6,963 bases of DNA. Source: Polyangiaceae bacterium (GTDB taxonomy: Bacteria > Myxococcota_A > Polyangia > Polyangiales > Polyangiaceae). Below are positions 1-6,511 of the stretch, in pieces (within the stretch, counting starts at the first letter, position 1; every line of letters begins with the position of its first letter). The stretch lies in NCBI GenBank assembly GCA_025934595.1, contig JAICXU010000164.1, positions 1-6,963 of the forward strand, written 5' to 3'. The notes below the pieces were generated by a model that made no database searches, was not told the DNA's origin, and saw nothing but the letters and a program-made list of their open reading frames with translations. The translations under genes were made by a program, and so were the position numbers.

Positions 1-492
1 GTCGCTCACGATCTTCGCGTCCTCACCGCCGCGCTGAAGCTCGTCACCGACCTCGAACGGATCGGCGATGAGGCGGTGAACATCGCCGAGCGCGCCGAGG
101 AGCGTGCGGGTTGGGGCGAGACGGTGGGAGCTGTCGAGCTCGCTCGCGCCGATCTGCGCGCGATGAGCGAGAACGCGCAGCAGATGCTCCGCGACGCTCT
201 CGACGCGTTCGTCGACGGCGAGGTGGCACGTGCAGAACGCGTGCGTCGCGGAGACGACGCGGTCGATGCGTTGTACGGCAAGACGCTCGTCGCGATGACC
301 GAATACATGTCGACCCACCCCGGCGAGATCCCCGCCGCCATCGGCGTCATCAAGGTCGCGAAATACATCGAGCGCGTCGCCGATCACGCCACGAACGTCG
401 CCGAAGAAGTGATCTTCATGGTGCAAGGCGAGGACGTCCGTCACTCGCTGTCCGACGTGCCGCCGGCGACCACGGCGAAGCCGCAGAATTGA
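1..492 (+). CDS. phoU: PhoU, phosphate signalling regulator (5' truncated by window edge)
   Basis: PhoU is a cytoplasmic all-helical protein that links the Pst phosphate transporter to the PhoR kinase, damping the Pho response when phosphate is plentiful. The frame is open from base 1 and ends at TGA 490-492, leaving 163 residues. PhoU proteins are usually about 215-240 residues, so the N-terminal quarter to third is probably missing. Both family metal-binding repeats are visible. The first is DLERIGDEAVNIAER at residues 17-31 (E19, D23, N27). The second is KYIERVADHATNVAEEV at about 121-137 (E124, D128, H129, N132), followed by the typical IFMVQGEDVRH ending. The GTG at 76 lies inside the first motif and is not the start. 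phoB follows 206 bp downstream in the same direction, and pst genes are expected upstream. Identification is secure; only the start is unseen. Confidence 0.95.
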   Translation, partial: VAHDLRVLTAALKLVTDLERIGDEAVNIAERAEERAGWGETVGAVELARADLRAMSENAQQMLRDALDAFVDGEVARAERVRRGDDAVDALYGKTLVAMTEYMSTHPGEIPAAIGVIKVAKYIERVADHATNVAEEVIFMVQGEDVRHSLSDVPPATTAKPQN

Positions 493-577
493 GCTCGTCG
501 AGCTCACCTCGCTGCGATTGATGCGCGAGAAAGGGATCCTCTCGCAAGCGGAGTACGACAACGCCGTTCTCCGCGTT
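486..577 (+). pseudogene. Possible short gene remnant between phoU and phoB (porin or SHOCT-like motif)
   Basis: In the frame that contains ATG 521, this stretch reads ELTSLRLMREKGILSQAEYD and then NAVLRVL. The pattern 'leucine-rich helix, KGILS, acidic/aromatic E-Y-D' resembles two known short modules. One is the SHOCT domain (L..L...G.lteeEfe..K). The other is the short helical segment near the N terminus of some OprO/OprP-type phosphate-selective porins. Codons up to about 577 mostly end in G or C, as in the neighbouring genes. After that this bias fades although the frame stays open into phoB. There is no convincing ribosome binding site, and the frame overlaps the phoU end. It is best read as a decayed fragment, though chance is possible. 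A porin fragment would fit a phosphate locus, but that is inference. Confidence 0.25.
490..506. terminator. Perfect 17-bp inverted repeat over the phoU stop codon
   Basis: TGAGCTCG (490-497) and CGAGCTCA (499-506) are exact reverse complements around a single T at 498. As RNA this gives a 7-bp stem with a 3-base loop that includes the phoU stop codon. No T-run follows, so it is not a classical intrinsic terminator. It could be an attenuating or RNA-stabilising hairpin between phoU and phoB, or a binding site for a dimeric protein. The sequence symmetry is certain; the role is a guess. Confidence 0.4.
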
Positions 578-658
578 CTACGTATTCTGATCGCGGACCG
601 TCGAATTCCGCCAGATTCAGCGGCTTTTTGCGTGCGTGCACCATTCATCTCGCGTGAA

Positions 659-688
659 CGCCACGCATTTGTCACATTCGTCACGTAC
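659..688 (+). promoter_or_regulatory. GTCAC-type repeats directly upstream of phoB, weak Pho-box candidate
   Basis: Three related pentamers occur in a row: GCCAC at 660, GTCAC at 671 and GTCAC at 680, with steps of 11 and 9 bp. The first step matches the 11-bp period of PhoB half-sites. The 7-mers CGCCACG (659-665) and TTGTCAC (669-675, step 10) or TGTCACA (670-676, step 11) partly match the enterobacterial half-site CTGTCAT. phoB genes are commonly autoregulated, so a PhoB site here is reasonable, but the match is imperfect and the spacing is irregular. Another regulator, or chance, cannot be excluded. Confidence 0.35.
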
Positions 689-698
689 CTAAAAGCGC

Positions 699-1397
699 AT
701 GGCACGCACCCTGGTCGTCGAAGACGAAATCGATCTCCAAGAAATCCTCGAATACAACCTGACGCAGGCCGGTCATCAGGTGCACGTCGTCGCCAATGGC
801 ACCGAAGCCCTGCGCGTGGCTCGTGAAGAGAGACCCGACGTGATCCTGCTCGACCTCATGTTGCCGGACATCACCGGCACCGAGGTGTGCAGGGAGCTGA
901 AGAAGGATCCGCGCACCCAAGGCATTCACGTCGTCATGGTGACGGCCAAAGGCGAGGAGATTGATCGCGTCGTCGGATTCGAGATCGGCGCGGACGACTA
1001 CATCGTCAAACCGTTCAGCGTGCGTGAGCTCATCTTGCGCGTACAAGCGGTGCTTCGGCGCAGACCCGCGGAACCCGGGCTCGCGCGTATCATGCGCTTC
1101 GGCCCGCTCAAGGTCGATCGCGAGGCGCATCGCACGTGGATCGAAGACGCCGAGGTCGATCTCACCGCGCTCGAGTTTCGCCTTCTCACGACCCTCGAGG
1201 CCCGCCGCAATCGCGTGCAGACGCGCGAGCGTCTCCTCTCCGACGTATGGGGCATCGACGCCGACGTCACCACGCGCACGGTGGACACGCACGTGAAGCG
1301 TCTCCGGGAGAAGCTCGGAGCAGCAGCGAAATACATCGAGACCGTACGAGGCGTCGGCTACCGATTCTCGGAGGCACCGGACGAGAAGACGGTGTGA
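699..1397 (+). CDS. phoB: PhoB, phosphate regulon response regulator (OmpR/PhoB family)
   Basis: This 232-residue protein is a cytoplasmic transcription factor activated when PhoR phosphorylates it under phosphate limitation. Residues 1-118 form the receiver domain. The acidic pocket is E8/D9, the phosphoacceptor is D52 in ILLDLMLPD, the switch residues are T82 and Y101, and the conserved lysine is K104 in IVKPF. Residues about 132-226 are the winged-helix DNA-binding domain, with the LTALEFRLL segment, the TTRTVDTHVKRLREKLG recognition-helix region (191-207) and the closing TVRGVGYRF. The start is ATG 699: an in-frame TAA at 690-692 leaves no alternative upstream. No Shine-Dalgarno sequence precedes it, which may mean a leaderless message. 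The last codon and stop overlap the phoR start (GTGA, 1394-1397). Phosphate specificity is inferred mainly from phoU upstream and a PhoR-type kinase downstream. Confidence 0.95.
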   Translation: MARTLVVEDEIDLQEILEYNLTQAGHQVHVVANGTEALRVAREERPDVILLDLMLPDITGTEVCRELKKDPRTQGIHVVMVTAKGEEIDRVVGFEIGADDYIVKPFSVRELILRVQAVLRRRPAEPGLARIMRFGPLKVDREAHRTWIEDAEVDLTALEFRLLTTLEARRNRVQTRERLLSDVWGIDADVTTRTVDTHVKRLREKLGAAAKYIETVRGVGYRFSEAPDEKTV

Positions 1398-3166
1398 AGC
1401 TCGGCCTTCGTCTCAAGCTGTTCGCGCTTCTCGTCGGCCTGGTCGTCCTTTCGTTCGCGGTCGCCGACGCGTATCTGACGCGCGCGCTCGAGCGAGAAAA
1501 GATCGACGCCATTCGTGATGATCTCTTCGTTCGCGCGGCGCTCGTCGCCGACGTGGCGGCGCGCTCGCCGAGTGTGCTCGATGATCGCAAGAATTGGGAC
1601 GAGGTGGCGGACCGCCTCGGAAAAGCAGCGGATGCTCGCGTGACGATCGTCGCGTCCGATGGCACCGTCCTCGGCGACTCGGAGCTCACGCCGGAGAATC
1701 TCGCGAGCCTCGAGAACCACGGAACGCGCCCAGAGATCGTGGAGGCGCAGCAACATGGCCGCGGATCCAGCGTTCGCCTGAGCGCGACACTCGACCAAAG
1801 GATGATGTACGTCGCGGTTGCGATCGGCGACGCGACGCCGCATCCGGTCGTGCGCCTCGCCACTCCGCTGCGCGACGTCGACGACGCCGTGGCGAAGCTT
1901 CGCCAGCTCATTTGGATCGCGTCGCTCGCGGCGCTGGGACTTGCCATCGTGGCGTCCAGCATCGCCGCACAGACCACGACGCGCGACGTGCGATCGCTCA
2001 CGGCAACCGCTCGCAAGATGGCAGCGGGAGATCTCGACGCGCGCGCGCGAAGCACCGCCAGCGACGAGCTCGGACAGCTGGCGCGCGCGCTCGACGGCTT
2101 GGCGACGAGCCTTTCGACGACGCTGAACGACTTGCGTGACGAGCGCGATTTGCAGCGCGCGATCTTGGACGGCATGAGCGAAGGCGTGCTCGTGCTCGAC
2201 GGCGAAGGGCGCGTCGTGATGATGAACGTCGCGCTCCGCGGAATGTTGCTCGTCGGAAGCGACGTGAAGGGCAAGCTGCTCGTCGAGGCGGTTCGTCATT
2301 CCGAGCTTCACGACTTCGCGAAGCGAGCTCGAGAAGAGCGCGGGAGGCTGACGACAGAGCTCGATTTACCCGGTCTGCAACCTCGTCGGCTCCTCGTGAA
2401 GACGACGCCCATCGCCGATGAAGGTGAAGATGTGCTCGCCGTCTTCGTCGACGTGACCGATCTTCGTCGACTCGAGTCCTTGCGTCGAGATTTCGTAGCG
2501 AACGTCTCGCACGAGCTGCGCACGCCTGTCACCGCCGTTCGATCGGCAGCGGAGACGCTTCGCTCCGCGCTGCTCGAGGACCCCGCCCGCGCGGGTCGAT
2601 TCGTCGACATCATCGATCGCAACGCGCAGAGGCTGCACGCGCTCATCGAAGATTTGCTCGAGCTGTCGCGCCTCGAGTCGAATCAATTCAAGCTGAAAAA
2701 AGAGAACGTCGACATCCTGGCGACCGCGAGGCTCGTCGCGTCGCTTTTTCGCGAACGTGCCGAGACGAAGAAGGTGAAGCTCGTCGTGAAAAGCGAGCGC
2801 TCTCCGCTCACGCTGCGGACCGACCAGCGCGGGCTCGAACAAGTGCTCACCAACCTCGTCGACAACGCGATCAAATATTGCCCCGAAGGATCGGCGATCA
2901 CGATCGCGGCGTCCGAGGACTCAGGCTCGGTGCACGTGGCGGTGAGCGACGACGGACCGGGGATCGATCGAAAGCATCTGCCGCGCCTCTTCGAGCGATT
3001 TTATCGTGTCGACGCCGGACGATCACGTGACGTGGGTGGAACCGGTCTCGGTCTTTCGATCGTGAAGCATCTCGCCGAGGCGATGGGTGGCGAGGTGGCC
3101 GTGGAGAGCATCGTCGGAAGCGGATCGAAGTTCGTGCTCACGCTGCCGCGGCAAAGGGAGGCATGA
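1394..3166 (+). CDS. phoR: PhoR, membrane sensor histidine kinase of the phosphate regulon
   Basis: This 590-residue kinase autophosphorylates on histidine and passes the phosphate to PhoB. Order: membrane helix at about 8-27; extracytoplasmic sensor at about 30-170 with the DSELTPENLASLENHGTRPE stretch (95-114) typical of longer PhoR sensors; second helix at about 171-192; HAMP at 193-247; PAS at about 250-355 (ILDGMSEGVLVLDGEGRVV); and the catalytic core. The core shows the H-box FVANVSHELRTPV with H373, N-box NLVDNAIKY (N487, N491), G1 box DDGPGI (519-524), F-box RLFERFYR (531-538) and G2 box GGTGLGLSI (548-556), all intact. The start is GTG 1394, which overlaps the phoB stop by 4 bp and gives a normal N terminus (MKLGLRLKLF). 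The frame is open further upstream to 1136, but that part lies within phoB and encodes an arginine-rich shadow. The overlap implies co-transcription and translational coupling with phoB. The large sensor resembles Bacillus-type PhoR more than the short enterobacterial one. Confidence 0.93.
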   Translation: MKLGLRLKLFALLVGLVVLSFAVADAYLTRALEREKIDAIRDDLFVRAALVADVAARSPSVLDDRKNWDEVADRLGKAADARVTIVASDGTVLGDSELTPENLASLENHGTRPEIVEAQQHGRGSSVRLSATLDQRMMYVAVAIGDATPHPVVRLATPLRDVDDAVAKLRQLIWIASLAALGLAIVASSIAAQTTTRDVRSLTATARKMAAGDLDARARSTASDELGQLARALDGLATSLSTTLNDLRDERDLQRAILDGMSEGVLVLDGEGRVVMMNVALRGMLLVGSDVKGKLLVEAVRHSELHDFAKRAREERGRLTTELDLPGLQPRRLLVKTTPIADEGEDVLAVFVDVTDLRRLESLRRDFVANVSHELRTPVTAVRSAAETLRSALLEDPARAGRFVDIIDRNAQRLHALIEDLLELSRLESNQFKLKKENVDILATARLVASLFRERAETKKVKLVVKSERSPLTLRTDQRGLEQVLTNLVDNAIKYCPEGSAITIAASEDSGSVHVAVSDDGPGIDRKHLPRLFERFYRVDAGRSRDVGGTGLGLSIVKHLAEAMGGEVAVESIVGSGSKFVLTLPRQREA

Positions 3167-3177
3167 CCGTGCCTTCC
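3157..3177 (+). terminator. Hairpin at the phoR stop, possible weak terminator
   Basis: GGAGGCA (3157-3163) can pair with TGCCTTCC (3170-3177) as a 7-bp stem with one bulged T and the 6-base loop TGACCG, which contains the phoR stop codon. No T-run follows, so if it ends transcription it would not be in the classical intrinsic manner. It does lie where the phoB-phoR unit should end. Confidence 0.25.
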
Positions 3178-3263
3178 ATCGCATGTGACGATCGGTGCGC
3201 CGGCCGACCACGCCGCCATCATCTACGTCGTTTGCGTCGCAACCCGAGGCCGCCATTAATTGG

Positions 3264-3308
3264 TTCGCATCGCGACCTTCTTCTCGTAACGTGGGCCGGA
3301 TCGGGGGT
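3264..3308 (+). promoter_or_regulatory. Candidate promoter and ribosome binding site of the cytochrome gene
   Basis: TTCGCA (3264-3269) and TAACGT (3287-3292) are 17 bp apart and each matches the housekeeping -35 or -10 consensus only in part. Transcription would begin near 3299, leaving about 15 bases that contain GGGGGT (3303-3308), five bases before the GTG start at 3314. Just upstream, CCATTAATTGG (3254-3264) is an AT-rich patch with near dyad symmetry in otherwise GC-rich DNA and could be an operator. Confidence 0.35.
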
Positions 3309-3313
3309 ACGCC

Positions 3314-4636
3314 GTGCGACGAGGATGGCTTGCGAGCAGTTTCATTTTGGCGGCGGCGTTGGCAGGTGGGTGCAGCTCGAGCTCGGATTCGTCTGCGCCG
3401 GACGTCAAGCAGCTGCTGATGATCAACCGCGGCGCGTTCCTCTTGAACGACGTCATCGATTGCGGCGGATGCCACACCGCGGATCCCTCGAAGCCATTTG
3501 CCGGTGGCGTGAAGTTCCCCATCGACGACGCCGGGCACTTCGTCACGTCGCGAAATCTCACGAGCGACCCTGCGACGGGATTGACGCTCACCGAAGATCA
3601 GTTCGTCGAGGTGATGCAAACGGGGCGCGACTTCTCGAATCCGGGGCAAGTGCTTCTCGTCATGCCGTGGCCGAACTTTCGGTGGATGACGACCGACGAT
3701 CTCAAATCGATCTACGCCTTCCTGAAGGTGCTCCCCGCGCAATCGAACGTGATCGCCGCCGACGACAAAGGTCCGGCGGCGGCGCAAGGGCCCGTCCCCT
3801 TGCCTTCGCAATACGACGAGGGTGAGGAGACGCGTTCGCTTCCACCGGCGACCGCGACCGACCCGATCGCGCCGCCCGGCGCATCGAACGCGGTGCCCGA
3901 TCCGGGTCACGCGTTGCTCGGCGCCGCGATCATGCCGCTCGCGTATTCGAAGATGCCGAGCTTTTCGAAGCGCTCCGCCGAAGAGCAAGAATCGTTCGGT
4001 CGTGGATCGTACTTGGTGAACGCTGCGCTCTGCGGCGACTGCCACACGAACGTCGGCGGTCAGCCGCGCGATCTCACACCCGGTCCGGACTTCTTGAAGA
4101 TCCCCGCCGACGCGTATCTCACGGGTGGCACGCCGTACACGGTGCCTCCTGCGCTCAACACACCTCTCATGGTGACGCGATCGATGAGCCAAAATCTCAT
4201 CGGCACGAGCGGCTACTTCAACAAAGACGACACGACGTATCTCGCGTTCGCAACGCTCATCGGAACACTCTCGCACGCCGACGACACTCCACCGCTCTCG
4301 ATCGGCTGGCCCATGCCCGCAGGCCACTTCCGAAATCTTCCCGACCAGGATCTCATGGACATCTACACGTACATGAAGATCCTCGCGGAGGACTACGACC
4401 ACACTGGGCAGGTCGACAAGCTGACGCAAGATCCCGCGCGCTACTGCACGAGCAACGCGGACTGCCAACCCGATCAAACTTGCTTCGTCGACACGAGCTC
4501 CGACAAGTCCGTGAACAACCAATGTCTCTCGACGACGTGCACCGCCGACGTCGATTGCGGCGCGTGTCAGAAGTGCACGAACGGCGCATGCCAAGCGCCG
4601 TCGAGCACCGACGCATGCCTCACGACGGGACTCTGA
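3314..4636 (+). CDS. Dihaem c-type cytochrome lipoprotein with a cysteine-rich C-terminal tail
   Basis: This 440-residue exported electron carrier is probably lipid-anchored. Residues 1-19 are a signal peptide (MRRGWLASSFILAAALAGG) ending at C20, a relaxed lipobox (LAGGC), followed by a serine-rich tether. Two haem-binding motifs are present: CGGCH at 50-54 and CGDCH at 240-244. Each is followed by a Met-Pro that could give the sixth haem ligand, M117 (VMPWPNF) and M334 (GWPMPAGHF), so there are two class I cytochrome c domains. A proline-rich linker lies at about 150-200. The closest known group is the mono/dihaem cytochromes seen in alcohol or gluconate dehydrogenase cytochrome subunits, which often have three haems. 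From C378 to C435 an extra tail holds ten cysteines in short loops, presumably five disulfides, of the kind common in secreted myxobacterial proteins. GTG 3314 is chosen for the GGGGGT site upstream and the intact signal peptide. No partner oxidoreductase is adjacent, so the electron donor is unknown. Confidence 0.88.
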   Translation: MRRGWLASSFILAAALAGGCSSSSDSSAPDVKQLLMINRGAFLLNDVIDCGGCHTADPSKPFAGGVKFPIDDAGHFVTSRNLTSDPATGLTLTEDQFVEVMQTGRDFSNPGQVLLVMPWPNFRWMTTDDLKSIYAFLKVLPAQSNVIAADDKGPAAAQGPVPLPSQYDEGEETRSLPPATATDPIAPPGASNAVPDPGHALLGAAIMPLAYSKMPSFSKRSAEEQESFGRGSYLVNAALCGDCHTNVGGQPRDLTPGPDFLKIPADAYLTGGTPYTVPPALNTPLMVTRSMSQNLIGTSGYFNKDDTTYLAFATLIGTLSHADDTPPLSIGWPMPAGHFRNLPDQDLMDIYTYMKILAEDYDHTGQVDKLTQDPARYCTSNADCQPDQTCFVDTSSDKSVNNQCLSTTCTADVDCGACQKCTNGACQAPSSTDACLTTGL

Positions 4637-4681
4637 GGACGCGTTCCGACACGGGCAGGACGCCTCGCTCTTGGGCAACAC

Positions 4682-4712
4682 GTCACACGGCGAAGCGGTA
4701 GGAATTTAGAGT
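4682..4712 (+). promoter_or_regulatory. Weak promoter candidate ahead of the glycosyltransferase gene
   Basis: GTCACA (4682-4687) and TAGAGT (4707-4712) are separated by 19 bp, slightly longer than ideal. They lie in an AT-richer patch where GTAGG followed by AATTT occurs twice (4698-4707 and 4711-4723). The rest of the 148-bp gap shows no strong terminator for the cytochrome gene and no clear Shine-Dalgarno sequence for the next gene. This is a tentative call. Confidence 0.2.
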
Positions 4713-4784
4713 AGGCAGAATTTCATGGCTCGCTTCGCGATCTCGATGGACACGTTGTAAAGGCGTGTAAGCATCGCGGCGCCG

Positions 4785-6392
4785 ATGGTGCTTCGCGTTG
4801 CTACGCCCACCGCCACGACCGCGACGCCTGGAGGTCGCTCGATCGCGATCGCCAGAATCCGCGCGCTTCGAGAGCACATCGCGATCTCGCGCGCCGACGC
4901 GATCTTGATCACCCTTGCCTTGCTCTTCGGCGTGGCGTCGCTCGCATTTCCGTTCGCGCACGATCAAGGCGTTCACTACTACGTGGGCCGCGAATGGCTC
5001 CAGCACGGCGCGTTGCCGTATCGCGACACGTTCGATTACAAGACGCCCGGCATCTATCTCCTCTACGTCGCGCTCATCGCCGTTTTCGGCGAGGGTATGT
5101 GGCCCATCCGGCTCGCCGAGCTCGCGTGCATCGTTTGGCTAGGATGGCTCTGCGCGCGCATCGTCGACGAAAAGCCGCGGAGCGGAAGGATCGGCCTATC
5201 GATCTTCCTCGCGAGCTTCGCCTACTATGGGTTCTTCAACTATTGGGACACGGCGCAGTGTGAGCTCTCGTGTCTAACACTTTCATTCGGCGCCATCTTC
5301 GTGGCGCTCCGTCGCGAGCCCGATCCGATGGCATGGTCGACGAGCGGGCTCCTCGCCGGAGCCTCGCTCCTCATGAAGCCGTCGGCATTGGGGTTCGTCG
5401 CAATTGCTGCGTGCATCGTGCTCGCGCGGTCGCGCGGTCGTCGCCTTGGAGCAGTCGCCTCGTTCGGCGTGGCGACTCTCGCGCTCCCCGCCATCGTCTT
5501 TGTCTACTTCGTCGCGAAAGGCGGCGCGCATGCGGTCGTCGAGATCATCGCTGCCGACCGCGCGTACATCGAAGAGACGCGATGGGTGCATTCCGCGCAC
5601 GACCTGTGGCTGATCTCGCTCGCGACGTTCACGTCCTTCAATCCCTTCTCTACTCTGCTGCTCGGCGCGTCGATGGAACGCATCGTACGTGCCGGCAACG
5701 CGCGGTCGCTCGCGCCGCTACGGCGCTTGGCATTGCCTGCAGCGACCTTCGCCGCGGCGTACGCCGGCGTGGCCGCACAGCTCAAGTTCTATCGCTATCA
5801 TTCGGTGCTCTTCGTCGGACCGGCCGTGCTCCTCACGCTCGTCTTCGCGCGCGATCTCTTGGCGAGCTGGCGCGTCACGTCCGCGAAAGGCACGGCGATG
5901 CTCTCGCTGCTCACGCTCGTCTTGTTTCCGCTCGCCGGCTCGAACGCGAGCAACTGGTTCGATGAAACCGCCGCTGTGATCGGACGCGTCGACGGCGCGC
6001 TCAGCCGCGAGGATTTCGATCGCCGCTTCTTCGCACCGAAGCTCTATTACGATTTCGCGGACAGCGAAGCGTGCGCGCTCTGGCTTCGCGATCACACGAG
6101 CGCCAACGATACGATCGACGTGCGCGGATTCGAGCCGGAGATCTACGCGCTCGCGCAGCGACGCTTTGCCGGTCGCTTCTTCTGGACGATTCCGCTCACC
6201 GATCCGCAGCGCACGTTCAAACGAGACGAGTGGCTCGCCGAAGATCTCGCGACGTTGAAAGCGAGCCCGCCGCGCTACGTCGTGGTTCTCGTCGATGCGC
6301 ACGCGGCACCGGAAGGCGCGCAGTACTTCCTACCGCTCGGTTACCGCCAAACCATCGTGTTCGGTCGGCTCGCGGTGCTCGCGAGGCCGTGA
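4785..6392 (+). CDS. Polytopic GT-C fold glycosyltransferase (PMT/ArnT-like)
   Basis: This 535-residue inner-membrane protein is predicted to move a sugar from a polyprenyl-phosphate donor to an acceptor on the outer face of the membrane, as GT-C enzymes do. After a basic N terminus come about ten or eleven hydrophobic helices between residues 38 and 385, for example 38-57, 90-104, 112-127, 186-215, 222-244, 318-333 and 370-385. Loop 1 carries the family signature: the acidic residue D60 in AHDQG, placed like the catalytic aspartate of GT-C enzymes, then LPYRDTFDYKTPGIYLLY (77-94). The C-terminal 145 residues are soluble and probably periplasmic, with the YALAQRRFAGRFFWTIPL segment (454-471) seen in related proteins. 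ATG 4785 is the first possible start after an in-frame TAA at 4758-4760; GTG 4788 is an alternative. No ribosome binding site is evident. The gene stands alone, without other glycan genes, so the acceptor (lipid, glycan or protein) cannot be told. Confidence 0.82.
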   Translation: MVLRVATPTATTATPGGRSIAIARIRALREHIAISRADAILITLALLFGVASLAFPFAHDQGVHYYVGREWLQHGALPYRDTFDYKTPGIYLLYVALIAVFGEGMWPIRLAELACIVWLGWLCARIVDEKPRSGRIGLSIFLASFAYYGFFNYWDTAQCELSCLTLSFGAIFVALRREPDPMAWSTSGLLAGASLLMKPSALGFVAIAACIVLARSRGRRLGAVASFGVATLALPAIVFVYFVAKGGAHAVVEIIAADRAYIEETRWVHSAHDLWLISLATFTSFNPFSTLLLGASMERIVRAGNARSLAPLRRLALPAATFAAAYAGVAAQLKFYRYHSVLFVGPAVLLTLVFARDLLASWRVTSAKGTAMLSLLTLVLFPLAGSNASNWFDETAAVIGRVDGALSREDFDRRFFAPKLYYDFADSEACALWLRDHTSANDTIDVRGFEPEIYALAQRRFAGRFFWTIPLTDPQRTFKRDEWLAEDLATLKASPPRYVVVLVDAHAAPEGAQYFLPLGYRQTIVFGRLAVLARP

Positions 6393-6438
6393 CCTCATTC
6401 GCAGGGCCGGCCTACCGAAATGTGGGGAGGCATCTTCT

Positions 6439-6467
6439 TCGACACGGGCCGAGCGAACCGATAGACT
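6439..6467 (+). promoter_or_regulatory. Promoter candidate for the downstream lipoprotein gene
   Basis: TCGACA (6439-6444) and TAGACT (6462-6467) are separated by exactly 17 bp and resemble TTGACA/TATAAT in the GC-rich variant used by myxobacterial housekeeping sigma factors. Transcription would start near 6474, about 38 bases before the ATG at 6512. This is the best-formed promoter in the window and implies that the lipoprotein gene is transcribed independently of the glycosyltransferase gene. Confidence 0.5.
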
Positions 6468-6502
6468 GTGAGGTTGCTTCCATTCGCGCCCGCGAGGCGC
6501 CG

Positions 6503-6509
6503 AGGAGAG
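6503..6509 (+). promoter_or_regulatory. Shine-Dalgarno site fixing the lipoprotein start
   Basis: AGGAGAG at 6503-6509 lies a few bases before ATG 6512, the usual spacing. It is the only strong ribosome binding site in the window and supports a gene here even though the reading frame has no stop before the window ends. Confidence 0.7.
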
Positions 6510-6511
6510 TC

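Noticed and set aside
578..826. Continuation of the open frame from the phoU-phoB gap into phoB
   Set aside because: The codon bias of the neighbours is lost after about 577, and the frame runs out of phase through the PhoB receiver domain.
1136..1393. Upstream extension of the phoR reading frame
   Set aside because: It lies within the PhoB DNA-binding domain in another frame, encodes an Arg-rich sequence, and is followed by a normal PhoR membrane start at GTG 1394.
3163..3825. 220-codon plus-strand frame overlapping the cytochrome start
   Set aside because: Its composition is Arg-rich and shadow-like, it has no motif, and it conflicts with the clear signal peptide and CGGCH motif in the other frame.
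4636..4665. Imperfect hairpin after the cytochrome stop (GAGGACG with CGCCTC)
   Set aside because: The stem is about six pairs with a bulge and a long loop and has no T-run, too weak to call a terminator.
3023..4681. Long open frame of 552 codons on the minus strand opposite the cytochrome gene
   Set aside because: It is extremely rich in Arg and Val with no recognisable domain and lies antisense to a gene with two haem motifs and a signal peptide. In GC-rich DNA such antisense frames are common shadows.
4725..4760. Eleven-codon mini-frame (MARFAISMDTL) just upstream of the glycosyltransferase
   Set aside because: It could be a leader peptide, but it has no ribosome binding site, no run of regulatory codons and no attenuator hairpin, so chance is the simplest explanation.
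6403..6413. GGCCGGCC palindrome after the glycosyltransferase gene
   Set aside because: An 8-bp self-complementary GC run is common in DNA of this composition, has no room for a hairpin loop, and shows no further symmetry.
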